Part shown: in pieces, positions 14,777-22,147 of the stretch
How positions within the stretch are numbered: the first letter of the stretch is position 1
Layout: the number at the start of each line of letters is the position of its first letter
NCBI GenBank assembly: GCA_028277515.1
Contig: JANQGC010000064.1
Span: forward strand, 1-28,154
DNA: 28,154 nt
Reading direction: 5' to 3'
Source: Anaerolineae bacterium
Lineage (GTDB): Bacteria > Chloroflexota > Anaerolineae > Promineifilales > Promineifilaceae
Position numbers and translations under genes: made by a program
Notes under the pieces: model-generated
Seen by the model: the letters and a program-made list of their open reading frames with translations, nothing else
What the model was told of the DNA's origin: nothing
The model's database searches: none

Positions 14777-14805
14777 TTGACATCACCGTCAAAATTTTGT
14801 AATAT
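14777..14805 (+). promoter_or_regulatory. Sigma-70 promoter of the GntR repressor gene
   Basis: A perfect -35 TTGACA (14777-14782) and a -10 TAATAT (14800-14805) are separated by the ideal 17 bases. The transcript should start near 14812, inside the palindrome that follows. It is the best promoter seen in the window. Confidence 0.7.
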
Positions 14806-14810
14806 GAAGG

Positions 14811-14830
14811 TGGTATAGTTGTCTATACCA
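14811..14830 (+). promoter_or_regulatory. Probable GntR operator, perfect 20-bp palindrome
   Basis: TGGTATAG-TTGT-CTATACCA has perfect 8-base arms. It covers the predicted transcript start just downstream of the -10 box, where a bound repressor would block initiation. Arms of the GGTATAG/CTATACC type resemble operators of HutC-subfamily GntR proteins, and the next gene encodes one, so autoregulation is likely. Confidence 0.65.
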
Positions 14831-14930
14831 GTTGGCGGATATTAAAAATGGCTATCTATTGCGGCCGAGAATGGGCTTCAAAAGCTTATGGAGCATTTTG
14901 AGCAGTGAGACTGTATAAGGAGAGCGAAAA

Positions 14931-15704
14931 TTGAGGACGTATGTTTCCAGAAAGAAGACCCAACCCCTCTATTCTCAAATTCAGCAGATTATTCGTGAAG
15001 AATATCTTGGACCCAATAAACCGCCGGGAACAAAGATTCCATCAGAGAGGGAATTGCGCAAGCGGTTTAATGTGAGCCGGGGAACCGTTCGCAAAGCGAT
15101 TGATGGGCTGGAGACCGAGGCCTTAATTTACAGGGTCCAGGGATTGGGCGCTTTCAAACGCACCTCGGCCGACATCACAATGCCCATTAACAGTATGATC
15201 CGTTACTCGGATCTGATATCGAGTCAGGGGATGGAACCAGGGGTTACGTTTATTTCCAGCCAAAGAATCCAGGCCAACGCACGATGGATGGAACTATTTA
15301 ATCTGCGCGAGATGGACGAACTGGTTGAAATGAAAAAGATCTACACAGGAGATGAAAAGCCTTTAATTTATCTTATCAACACGATTCCGGTCAAAATTTT
15401 GGGTGAAGAAATGGCAGAAGCCCTTTGTCGTGACCAGTCACTGGCGGAACCGGTTTTTAACTTTCTTGATATGTACTGCGGCCGTACCTTAGAGTACATG
15501 ATCGCCCAAATCAGGCCTGAGTTGACCGGTAACAGTTCATTTCCCATTGAAGATTTCCCTCCTGATACGCTTTGTCTCGTCATGGATAACATCGGATTTG
15601 ACGAGCAAGAGCACCCCGTTCATCGATCCGAATTGTTAATGCCTTATCAAGGTATCAATCTGCACTTATATCGAAAAATACCGCCTGAGGCATTTAGTTG
15701 GTAG
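14931..15704 (+). CDS. GntR family transcriptional regulator, HutC subfamily (UTRA domain)
   Basis: 257 residues beginning at TTG 14931. AAGGAGAG (14917-14924) fits this codon, while the ATG ten bases later is out of frame. The winged helix-turn-helix spans about residues 10-78, with the hallmark P-S-E-R-E-L-R-K-R-F-N-V-S-R-G-T-V-R-K-A-I-D-G-L-E. The UTRA ligand-binding domain spans about 85-250 and is typical of HutC regulators that sense small metabolites such as sugar phosphates, amines or phosphonates. A palindrome at 14811-14830 is the likely binding site. Transport genes start 118 bases downstream in the same direction, so the regulator probably controls the transporter and itself, with the transported compound or a product as inducer. 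Confidence 0.9.
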   Translation: MRTYVSRKKTQPLYSQIQQIIREEYLGPNKPPGTKIPSERELRKRFNVSRGTVRKAIDGLETEALIYRVQGLGAFKRTSADITMPINSMIRYSDLISSQGMEPGVTFISSQRIQANARWMELFNLREMDELVEMKKIYTGDEKPLIYLINTIPVKILGEEMAEALCRDQSLAEPVFNFLDMYCGRTLEYMIAQIRPELTGNSSFPIEDFPPDTLCLVMDNIGFDEQEHPVHRSELLMPYQGINLHLYRKIPPEAFSW

Positions 15705-15822
15705 TTGGAGACTGCCACTTGATAAGGGAAAAATCTCTATCAAAAGGAGGAAGGTATACATAGGCTAGGATAACTAAATCATTATTTGAGTGTAATTGCG
15801 CAATGATAAGGAGGCAATTTAA

Positions 15823-16914
15823 ATGATTAGCATAAATTATGTCAATATAGGCTGGCGAGCGATTATTATTTTGCTCACGTTAGCGGTCATTATAAGTGGA
15901 TGCGCTCCTGCTGCCCCGGCGGTTGAAGAAGATGCGCCTACTACCGCTCCAGCAGAAGAAAGTGCCCCCGCGGAGGAAGAGCAGGCGTCAGAAGAAGAGA
16001 TGGAACCCATTGCTGTAAAGGTTTCACGATCCAGCGCCAGTCCCTGGCCGCAAACGATTGTGGCGGAAGAGATGGGATTCTATGAGGATGTGGGATTGGA
16101 GGTTGAAACATTACGATCACAATCCGGCCGTGATGCTTTTTCCGCTTTAATAGGTGGGGCTGCCGATATCGCCACGGTTGCTTTAACACCGATGGTCTTT
16201 GCCGCATTTCAACAACAGCCGATTGCTGTAATCGCTGAGAATGCCAGCAATCCTAACAATGTTGTAATTGCCCGCGCCGATGCCGGCATTGCATCTGCTG
16301 AAGATTTATCCGGCAAAAAAATTAGCACGTCAATGGGGACTGATCTTCATTATTTTCTGGATGCTTTTCTGGAGGCTTACGGCATGACGGAAGCTGACGT
16401 TGAAGTCGTGAATGCGCCACCAAACGACCATTTGACAATTTTACAGAAAGGGGACGTAGATGCCTTTGCCATATGGCAACCGCATCCCTATTTCGCCCAA
16501 AAAGAAATGGGCGATGATGTCGTTGTTCTGTCTCCACCGGAGGGAACGTATGAAGCGCGCTATATGGTAGCCACGATGCAAGATTTCCTGGACGAAAATC
16601 CGGAAGCGGTTGAACGTTTTCTGGAGGCCTTTCTCATGGCTGATGAATTCATACAAAGTAATCCTGATGAGGCTTTAGCCCTGGTGGCAGGCGATGTCGG
16701 CGCAGAGACAAGTGACCTGGAAGACTATTATTTAGATAATTACCGGATAGGATTGAGGCTGGAACCAACGTTATTGGATGAAGCTGTCGCCCAGGCCCAG
16801 TGGGCGATAGATACGGAAGCTGCTCCGGAAGGGGCTGATATCCCTGACTTTAGGGCGCTCATTTTCCCGGATCCTCTTAAAAATGTGAGGCCGGACTCAG
16901 TAACGCTTGACTAA
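15823..16914 (+). CDS. ABC transporter substrate-binding lipoprotein, NMT1/SsuA/TauA-like
   Basis: 363 residues. A signal peptide ends in a lipobox V-I-I-S-G-C with Cys27 as lipid anchor, followed by a low-complexity Ala/Pro/Glu linker (about 28-62). The periplasmic-binding-fold part matches the NMT1/THI5-SsuA group: E-M-G-F-Y-E-D-V-G-L-E-V near 85-95, G-A-A-D-I-A-T-V near 112-119 and D-A-F-A-I-W-Q-P near 213-220. Such proteins bind nitrate, sulfonates, taurine or pyrimidine precursors; the ligand is not readable. AAGGAGG before ATG 15823 is a strong ribosome-binding site, and a small inverted repeat, TTGATA/TATCAA (15719-15743), lies upstream. High expression relative to the permease is likely because a hairpin follows the stop codon. 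Confidence 0.9.
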   Translation: MISINYVNIGWRAIIILLTLAVIISGCAPAAPAVEEDAPTTAPAEESAPAEEEQASEEEMEPIAVKVSRSSASPWPQTIVAEEMGFYEDVGLEVETLRSQSGRDAFSALIGGAADIATVALTPMVFAAFQQQPIAVIAENASNPNNVVIARADAGIASAEDLSGKKISTSMGTDLHYFLDAFLEAYGMTEADVEVVNAPPNDHLTILQKGDVDAFAIWQPHPYFAQKEMGDDVVVLSPPEGTYEARYMVATMQDFLDENPEAVERFLEAFLMADEFIQSNPDEALALVAGDVGAETSDLEDYYLDNYRIGLRLEPTLLDEAVAQAQWAIDTEAAPEGADIPDFRALIFPDPLKNVRPDSVTLD

Positions 16915-16930
16915 ATGATAGTTCGCGATG

Positions 16931-16968
16931 TGTGACAGTCACTCTTGAAAACAGTAGTGACTGTCACA
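16931..16968 (+). promoter_or_regulatory. 13-bp perfect intercistronic hairpin
   Basis: TGTGACAGTCACT (16931-16943) and AGTGACTGTCACA (16956-16968) are exact complements around the 12-base loop CTTGAAAACAGT. The hairpin begins 17 bases after the binding-protein stop and ends 44 bases before the permease start. There is no immediate T-run (five T at 16980-16984), so it probably stabilises the upstream mRNA end or partly attenuates; a dimeric regulator site is another reading. Confidence 0.6.
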
Positions 16969-17012
16969 TGATGGTTAGCTTTTTGTTGCAGAGGGTAGGA
17001 GAACGCAGAACT

Positions 17013-17810
17013 ATGAATTTGGCTACCTTGAGAGTAAAAATATTCAATACAAACCATGACCGGATAAGTAATGTCCTGTCAATTGTTGTATTTCTTGTGA
17101 TATGGGAGATTTTTAGCAGGTTTATCGCTGATAATATCAGGATCTTTCCCCCACCCTCTATTGTTGGCCAGGAACTGCTGCGTATGATTGAATCAAGAAT
17201 GCTGCTCGAAGATATTTGGGCAAGCGTGCAACGAGCATTGGCTGGTTTTGTTCTTGGTTCGATCATTGGCATCGGTGTTGGCTTGCTTACCGGCCGAATT
17301 ACATTTATTCGCTCTCTCCTGGAACCGGTCATCCAATTGTTTCGTCCCATCCCCTCTATCGCCTTTGTGCCTTTGTCTCTCTTCTGGTTTGGCTTAGGAG
17401 AATCATCCAAGGTTTTCTTGATCACTTATGGTGTGTTTTTCCCCGTGTGGTTAAATACCCATGTGGGCGTTTCAACCGTTGATCCGATATTAATCCGGGC
17501 AGCGCGTTCTTTAGGATGTGAGGGCTATAGATTGTTCACCCGTGTTATCTTACCGGCAAGTATTCCCTTTGTGGTGGCGGGCCTCCGGGTAGGCATTGCC
17601 GTTGCCTTCATTGTTCTCGTTGCTGCGGAAATGCTCGGCGCATCAAAGGGGGTAGGTTTCCGAATCGGGCAATCACACGAAATATTCCGGGCCGATCGCA
17701 TGATGGTTGGGCTGCTAACCTTAGGAATAATGGGCGGGATTGTCGATTTCATTTTTTCCAGGTGGTCCAAAAGGGTTGTTTTTTGGACCGGGGAGGCGAG
17801 AAGGGAATGA
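17013..17810 (+). CDS. ABC transporter permease, SsuC/TauC/NrtB-like
   Basis: 265 residues with about six membrane helices. The EAA-type loop that contacts the ATPase reads A-A-R-S-L-G-C-E-G-Y-R-L-F-T-R-V-I-L-P-A-S-I-P (near residues 160-182). R-P-I-P-S-I-A-F-V-P-L near 111-121 is typical of the nitrate/sulfonate/taurine permease family. The frame is open from 16932, but that would translate through the hairpin; ATG 17013 has AGGAG at 16997-17001 and gives a normal family length. Its TGA overlaps the ATPase ATG (ATGA), so the two are translationally coupled. Confidence 0.9.
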   Translation: MNLATLRVKIFNTNHDRISNVLSIVVFLVIWEIFSRFIADNIRIFPPPSIVGQELLRMIESRMLLEDIWASVQRALAGFVLGSIIGIGVGLLTGRITFIRSLLEPVIQLFRPIPSIAFVPLSLFWFGLGESSKVFLITYGVFFPVWLNTHVGVSTVDPILIRAARSLGCEGYRLFTRVILPASIPFVVAGLRVGIAVAFIVLVAAEMLGASKGVGFRIGQSHEIFRADRMMVGLLTLGIMGGIVDFIFSRWSKRVVFWTGEARRE

Positions 17811-18667
17811 ATGCTCAGAAAAATCAGGAAATTGCTGCAAATCAATTGGAGGCATTTTCCGGACCTGTTGCAGGTAAGCTGTTACTTCAAGATGTGAATA
17901 TTATCTTTCGTTCTTCTCGCGGCGAACAAGTTCACGCGGTGAAAGATTTTTCTCTGGCGACAGAGCCGGGAGAATTTGTATGCCTGGTCGGTCCAAGTGG
18001 CTGTGGAAAATCGACGGTCTTGAACGTTATCGGCGGGTTTATTGCGCCTACTTCCGGGATAGTTCATCTCGATGATGAGCCTATTGAGAAACCCGGACCG
18101 GACCGGGGTGTCGTCTTTCAGGAGTATGCGCTGTTCCCCTGGTTGTCGGTCAAAGGAAACGCGGAATTTGGATTGAAGGAACAGGGTGTCAGTAAAAAAG
18201 AAGCCGGCCACATTGTAAGAGAATATATTCAGCAGGTGGGGCTAGCCGGCTTTGAGGAAAAATATCCCCACGAACTTTCCGGCGGTATGCAGCAGCGTGT
18301 GGCCATCGCCCGCATTCTGGCCAGCAATCCTAGAGTTATGCTGATGGATGAACCATTTGGCGCCCTGGACGCTCAAACGCGGGTGATGATGCAGGAACTG
18401 TTATTGAATGTATGGGAAGAGCATCGTACAACTGTCTTTTTTATCACACATGACCTGGACGAAGCCTTGTTTCTCGCGGATACTATTTATATAATGACGG
18501 CCAGGCCAGGAATGGTTAAGGAGGCGATTAAAAACCCCTTGCCAAGACCACGACCGGCGGATGTGCTAACATCGCTACCATTTGTAAAAACAAAACAACG
18601 TCTTATCAGCGCGTTGCGTGATGAAATTCACGCCGCTCAAAAACAACAGTTAGAGAAAACATCATGA
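17807..18667 (+). CDS. ABC transporter ATP-binding protein, SsuB/TauB-like
   Basis: 286 residues from ATG 17807, which overlaps the permease stop; GGGAGG (17791-17796) precedes it. All core ATPase motifs are present: Walker [10 protein letters not shown] (about 62-70), Q-loop in [10 protein letters not shown], signature [13 protein letters not shown], Walker [13 protein letters not shown], and H-loop [14 protein letters not shown]. The sequence is typical of nitrate/sulfonate/taurine importers. It powers uptake through the adjacent permease at the inner face of the membrane. The last four bases overlap the MBL-fold hydrolase start, continuing the coupled operon. Confidence 0.93.
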   Translation: MNAQKNQEIAANQLEAFSGPVAGKLLLQDVNIIFRSSRGEQVHAVKDFSLATEPGEFVCLVGPSGCGKSTVLNVIGGFIAPTSGIVHLDDEPIEKPGPDRGVVFQEYALFPWLSVKGNAEFGLKEQGVSKKEAGHIVREYIQQVGLAGFEEKYPHELSGGMQQRVAIARILASNPRVMLMDEPFGALDAQTRVMMQELLLNVWEEHRTTVFFITHDLDEALFLADTIYIMTARPGMVKEAIKNPLPRPRPADVLTSLPFVKTKQRLISALRDEIHAAQKQQLEKTS

Positions 18668-19626
18668 ATGCAGAGAAAAGGCCTTCCTGGCTGCCCAGTG
18701 AAGTGGGATATGATCCTGGACCTCCCCGTAATCTGGCTCCGGAAGGGGCCAAAACAGTCGTTGTTATGTTAGGATCTGGCGGGGTCACGCCTAATCCACA
18801 CCGGCATGGACCTAGTGCTGCGGTCATTGTTAATAATACGACCTATATGATCGATGCGGGAGAGGGGATTTGGCGTGGTTTGGCCTGGGCTGCCATATCT
18901 CATCCGGAATTGGTCGGGGAGCACCTCGCCCCTAAGAGAATCACCCGCCTCTTTCTCACCCATTTACATTCGGACCACACGGTTGGGCTGCCAAGTTTAT
19001 GGTTGCTGCCGTGGGCGTACGGCCGTGAAGAACCGTTGACCGTCTATGGACCGGTCGGATCCAAGAAAATGATGGATCATCTGCTGGAAGCATATGAAGG
19101 TGATCTTAATGAACGTAGATTTGGCTCGGAGGCGAAGGCGAGAGAGCCTGATGGATGGAAGGTTATTACGCACGAAATTGAAGAGGATGGCCTGGTGTAC
19201 GAGGATAATAATATAAAAATTGAAGCCTACCACCATCGTCATGGAAATTTCAAACAAAATTTCGCTTATCGAATGACGACCGATGACCGGGTTATCGCCT
19301 GGGCTGGGGATGGCCGGGTGGAAGGTCAACTGGGTAAGGCGGCTGAAAACGCTGATATTTTATTCTGTGAGTTATCGACGGAGGATATGGTCGGTAATGC
19401 CAATTGGGGCGGCAAGACATTGGAAGAAAAAGAGAAGACGATATGGTCGTATCACATTAGACCCAAAGAATTAGCTGCGTTTGCAACTGAGATGAAGGTT
19501 AAACAGTTGGTAACTATGCATGAGCGTAATTATACGGACCCTTATGTTCCTGATGCGCTTATGGATGAATTTAAACGGGATTATAAAGGAGTTGTCTACT
19601 CTTCACGGGATGGGGATGTGTATTAG
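18664..19626 (+). CDS. MBL-fold metallo-hydrolase, RNase Z-like layout
   Basis: 320 residues, with an ATGA overlap to the ATPase gene. The metal motif H-L-H-S-D-H is at residues 100-105. Further likely ligands are His in H-H-R-H-G-N (about 193-198), Asp in A-W-A-G-D-G-R (about 215-221) and a late His in M-H-E-R-N-Y (about 284). The N-terminus holds G-S-G-G-V-T-P-N-P-H-R and M-I-D-A-G-E-G. The spacing resembles RNase Z/arylsulfatase-type MBL enzymes rather than beta-lactamases. There is no signal peptide, so it is cytoplasmic. Being coupled to an importer it may hydrolyse the imported compound (an ester, lactone, cyclic phosphodiester or sulfate ester); that is inference. Confidence 0.85.
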   Translation: MNAEKRPSWLPSEVGYDPGPPRNLAPEGAKTVVVMLGSGGVTPNPHRHGPSAAVIVNNTTYMIDAGEGIWRGLAWAAISHPELVGEHLAPKRITRLFLTHLHSDHTVGLPSLWLLPWAYGREEPLTVYGPVGSKKMMDHLLEAYEGDLNERRFGSEAKAREPDGWKVITHEIEEDGLVYEDNNIKIEAYHHRHGNFKQNFAYRMTTDDRVIAWAGDGRVEGQLGKAAENADILFCELSTEDMVGNANWGGKTLEEKEKTIWSYHIRPKELAAFATEMKVKQLVTMHERNYTDPYVPDALMDEFKRDYKGVVYSSRDGDVY

Positions 19627-19669
19627 ATCAAATAACATAATGTATCTGAAGATTTGGTGCGAGGAGATG

Positions 19670-19894
19670 TTAAGCTTTTTGGGGTATATTGCCAATGATC
19701 GCTCTAAGAATACGATTAACAGATTCGGAATCTTCAAAAAATTCAGCAACGTCCGGGTCAAGAATAATAGCACGTTGGTTTTCTTTTAATGCAAAACGAT
19801 TTGGTTTGGCTTTGCTGTAATCAAATTCATATTCCGGTAATAGGTCATCCTGGTTTGTGGTATCTTTGGAGTTAGACATTAAAACTGATACCAT
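19670..19894 (-). CDS. Small antitoxin-like protein, partner toxin not seen
   Basis: 74 residues from ATG 19894, which has AAGGA just ahead; an inner ATG at 19879 would give 69. The sequence runs L-L-P-E-Y-E-F-D-Y-S-K-A-K-P-N-R-F, then A-I-I-L-D-P-D-V-A-E-F-F and a helix S-E-S-V-N-R-I-L-R-A-I. This layout (acidic Y-D-Y-S-K-A-x-x-N-R-F opening, then D-P-D-V-A-x-x-F) recalls small antitoxin-like proteins with a ribbon-helix-helix-like tail, widespread in cyanobacteria and Chloroflexota. No toxin gene adjoins it on the same strand. It is divergent from the TumA/TumE-like chain, and its promoter probably has an extended -10 (TGTTATACT, 19957-19949). Confidence 0.6.
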   Translation of the reverse strand: MVSVLMSNSKDTTNQDDLLPEYEFDYSKAKPNRFALKENQRAIILDPDVAEFFEDSESVNRILRAIIGNIPQKA

Positions 19895-19948
19895 GTTTCC
19901 TTAAGTTATTTTCGCTTTTTGATTGTCCCATTCAAACCTCATTCTACA

Positions 19949-20050
19949 AGTATAACACAATTGATTGAGCCAATTGCTTCATTTTTGAGCTTTATCGTCT
20001 TACGCTTGACTTTGAATAAACCGTGCATAGACAATAGCTGTTGTTATAAT
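19949..20050. promoter_or_regulatory. Divergent extended -10 promoters of the toxin-antitoxin island
   Basis: On the plus strand TGTTATAAT (20042-20050) and on the minus strand TGTTATACT (19957-19949) are both extended -10 elements facing outwards. Neither has a good -35. CAATTG occurs twice between them (19958-19963 and 19971-19976), a possible operator pair. The plus-strand element puts the transcript start near 20057, after the ATG at 20052. Confidence 0.4.
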
Positions 20051-20069
20051 TATGATAGAGGTGGCGAAT

Positions 20070-20294
20070 ATGGAAACCTTAGATAAATTATTTAGTGAGG
20101 CGAAACATCTTCCTCCTGATGATCGTCTATGGCTAGTGCACAGAATAATTCAAACTTTAGTTTCTTCCAAGGCCGAGTCCGAACTAAGACTTTTGCAGTT
20201 TGGAGAGTTTATTGGTGATGAAAATTCCATGGCCACCTGGGAAGACTTTGCACTTGCTGAATGGCAGCCGTCAGAAAAGGAATGGGACGAATGA
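20070..20294 (+). CDS. Antitoxin-like addiction-module protein
   Basis: 74 residues. ATG 20070 is chosen over the ATG at 20052 because GAGGTGG (20058-20064) fits it and the predicted transcript start lies after 20052. The N-terminal helix M-E-T-L-D-K-L-F-S-E-A-K-H-L-P-P-D-D-R-L is the L-P-x-x-D-R-L-x-L-V pattern seen in small antitoxins. The C-terminus is acidic and Trp-rich (A-E-W-Q-P-S-E-K-E-W), ending at TGA. The stop overlaps the next ATG (ATGA), so it is the first gene of a coupled chain with the TumA-like antitoxin. Family not firmly named. Confidence 0.6.
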   Translation: METLDKLFSEAKHLPPDDRLWLVHRIIQTLVSSKAESELRLLQFGEFIGDENSMATWEDFALAEWQPSEKEWDE

Positions 20295-20557
20295 TTACGA
20301 TTCAGAAACAGGATGTGGCTCAATGGGTTTTGGCTGAATATCTAGCAACCTCTCATGTTGTTAAGGAAAAATTACGATTGTTTGAACGGAAATATGATCA
20401 AACATGGGATGAATTTTCCAAGGATGTCATTAAAGGGTCACAGGAAGATTTTGACAAATGGGATGACTATATCGAATGGAAGGCATATAGAGAAACGTCC
20501 AAGGATCTGGCGATGAAAATTGAAGAGGTCAGGCGTGGAAATTTTGAGGTTGCGTGA
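20291..20557 (+). CDS. TumA-like antitoxin component
   Basis: 88 residues from ATG 20291, overlapping the upstream TGA; the frame is open further upstream, but that would lie inside the previous gene. It contains V-A-Q-W-V-L-A-E-Y-L-A-T-S-H-V-V-K-E-K-L-R-L-F-E-x-K-Y near residues 9-35 and D-K-W-D-D-Y-I-E-W-K-A-Y near 55-66, ending R-R-G-N-F-E-V-A. This helical, charged layout with W-D-D-Y-I-E-W-K-A is that of TumA-type antitoxins paired with TumE toxins. The last bases overlap the next GTG (GTGA), and that gene is a TumE fragment, which supports the call. Confidence 0.7.
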   Translation: MITIQKQDVAQWVLAEYLATSHVVKEKLRLFERKYDQTWDEFSKDVIKGSQEDFDKWDDYIEWKAYRETSKDLAMKIEEVRRGNFEVA

Positions 20558-20718
20558 GCAAACACTTTGGATTGAAAGTTATATGGAATAATGCACCTCA
20601 TCATCCCCATTTAGATACATTCCCTCACCACAAACATACTTCAAAAGGAATCTATGAAAACTCGGAGATTGTTTTGGATGAAGTATTGGAAGAGATTCAT
20701 AGACAATTAGAAAAATGA
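20554..20718 (+). CDS. TumE-like toxin, N-terminally truncated remnant
   Basis: A 54-residue frame from GTG 20554 (overlapping the TumA-like stop as GTGA) to TGA 20718. It reads K-V-I-W-N-N-A-P-H-H-P-H-L-D-T-F-P-H-H-K-H and then L-D-E-V-L-E-E-I. The W-D-N-A-P-H-H-P-x-x-x-T-F-P-H-H-K-H block with an L-x-E-V-L-x-E-I tail is the C-terminal hallmark of TumE-type toxins (DUF6516). Full-length family members are roughly twice this size, so the N-terminal half is missing. It may be a dead toxin held by its coupling, or a short functional form. The final stop overlaps the acetyltransferase start. Confidence 0.65.
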   Translation: MSKHFGLKVIWNNAPHHPHLDTFPHHKHTSKGIYENSEIVLDEVLEEIHRQLEK

Positions 20719-21200
20719 ACCGGACCGAATTAGAATCTAAGGTTTCTTTGAGGAAAGTCCAATCTGACGATCTGTCCATCTTCTACGATCAACAGCAGAA
20801 TCGAACGGCAAACCAATTGGCGGCCGTTCCGGCACGGGAGCGAGAGGATTTCTGGGCGCACTGGCAGAAGAATATGGCAGATGAGAGTGTCATCATGCGG
20901 GCGATCCTTTCTGGCGACCAGGTGGCCGGAAATGTGGTGAGCTGGAATGATGAGGGGCAAAGAAAGTTGGGTTATTGGCTTGGCCAGGAGTTTTGGGGCA
21001 AGGGCATTGGCAGCACGGCCGTGAGCCAATATTTGCAGGAGGTGCAGGAACGGCCGCTATATGCGGATGTAGCTAAACATAATATCGCTTCTATTCGTAT
21101 TTTGCAGAAATGCGGTTTTGTGGTGATTGAAGAAGAGAGCGGTGGCTATGGACCGGGGGAAGAAGAGGTGGCGATGTTTGTGATGCGGTTGGGGGAGTGA
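20715..21200 (+). CDS. GNAT family N-acetyltransferase
   Basis: 161 residues; the ATG at 20715 overlaps the TumE-like stop (ATGA). The acetyl-CoA-binding motif A is Y-W-L-G-Q-E-F-W-G-K-G-I-G-S-T-A (about residues 78-93), with the Q/R-x-x-G-x-G/A pyrophosphate loop as W-G-K-G-I-G. A later N-I-A-S-I-R-I-L-Q-K-C-G-F motif (about 119-131) is typical of RimJ/RimL-type members. A cytoplasmic enzyme moving acetyl from acetyl-CoA to an amine; the acceptor is not determinable. As it is the last gene of a coupled toxin-antitoxin chain, it could be a GNAT toxin, but the sequence lacks a tell-tale partner pattern. Confidence 0.85.
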   Translation: MNRTELESKVSLRKVQSDDLSIFYDQQQNRTANQLAAVPAREREDFWAHWQKNMADESVIMRAILSGDQVAGNVVSWNDEGQRKLGYWLGQEFWGKGIGSTAVSQYLQEVQERPLYADVAKHNIASIRILQKCGFVVIEEESGGYGPGEEEVAMFVMRLGE

Positions 21201-21258
21201 GTGGCGGGTGGCAGGTTGGGATTGAGATTGAGAAAGAGATAGAGATAGAGAGTTTATT

Positions 21259-22137
21259 ATGAAGATTCATTTGCTTGATGGGACGTATGAGCTGTTTCGT
21301 GGATTTTATGGGCCGCCACCGAGGAAAGCGCCGGACGGCCGTGAGGTAGGAGCCACGGTGGGGCTGCTGAGCAGCCTGCTGGCTCTTTTGGACGAGCCGG
21401 AGGTGACGCATGTCGGCTGCGCGTTCGATCATGTTGTTGAGTCGTTTCGCAATGATCTTTATGAGGGCTACAAAACAGGTGAGGGGATTGACCCGCTTCT
21501 AAAGGCGCAGTTTCCGCTGGCTGAGGAAGCGGTGAACGCCCTGGGCGTTGTCGTCTGGCCAATGATCGAATTTGAGGCGGATGACGCTATGGCCACGGCA
21601 GCGGTTCGTTTTCAGGATGAGCCGGGGGTAGAGCAGGTGGTCCTCTGTTCGCCGGATAAGGATTTAGCGCAGCTTGTGCAAGGTGATAAGGTGATTTGTT
21701 GGGACCGGCGGCGGGAAATCGTTTTTGATGAATCGGCCGTGATCGAGAAATATGGCGTGCCTCCGCAATCAATTCCGGATTACCTGGCTTTGGTCGGCGA
21801 TAAGGCGGACGGCATTCCCGGCATCCCGGCCTGGGGCGCGAAATCGGCGGCGACGTTGCTGAGCCAGTTCGGCCGTATTGAAGATATTCCAGCCGATTTG
21901 GAGCAGTGGAATATGAGCGCCGGTCGAGCCAAACGGCTGTGGAACAACCTGGAAGAAGGACGCGAGGCGGCCATGCTGTTCCGCCGGCTGACGACGCTGC
22001 GCACGGATGTACCGCTGACTGAGTTGCCCGGCGATTTGCAATGGAGGGGCGCGCCAGAAGATTTCAAGGATTTTTGCCTCCGGTTAGGAGCGGAGAAATT
22101 GGTGGATCGGGTGCAACGGTGGGTTAGTTCTGTTTAA
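21259..22137 (+). CDS. Stand-alone 5'-3' exonuclease (PolI N-terminal/FEN-like)
   Basis: 292 residues. The family core is intact: Asp7 in H-L-L-D-G, the arch-side R-N-D-L-Y-E-G-Y-K near 75, F-E-A-D-D (Glu106, Asp108, Asp109), D-K-D at 133-135, and G-D-K-A-D-G-I-P-G at 180-188 within the H3TH DNA-binding motif. All metal ligands read as present, so it should be an active structure-specific 5' nuclease. Length is typical of stand-alone forms; no polymerase domain follows. A GAGATA-rich run (21222-21250) precedes ATG 21259 and gives only a weak Shine-Dalgarno (GAGAG). A TTG-start gene follows after 10 bases. Confidence 0.9.
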   Translation: MKIHLLDGTYELFRGFYGPPPRKAPDGREVGATVGLLSSLLALLDEPEVTHVGCAFDHVVESFRNDLYEGYKTGEGIDPLLKAQFPLAEEAVNALGVVVWPMIEFEADDAMATAAVRFQDEPGVEQVVLCSPDKDLAQLVQGDKVICWDRRREIVFDESAVIEKYGVPPQSIPDYLALVGDKADGIPGIPAWGAKSAATLLSQFGRIEDIPADLEQWNMSAGRAKRLWNNLEEGREAAMLFRRLTTLRTDVPLTELPGDLQWRGAPEDFKDFCLRLGAEKLVDRVQRWVSSV

Positions 22138-22147
22138 AGGAGGTTCT

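Noticed and set aside
16931..16984. Intrinsic terminator after the binding-protein gene
   Set aside because: The T-run is 12 bases past the stem, and the permease and ATPase need transcription through it; a stability or attenuation hairpin fits better.
16932..17012. N-terminal extension of the permease
   Set aside because: It would encode the hairpin, lacks family-like residues, and ATG 17013 has its own ribosome-binding site.
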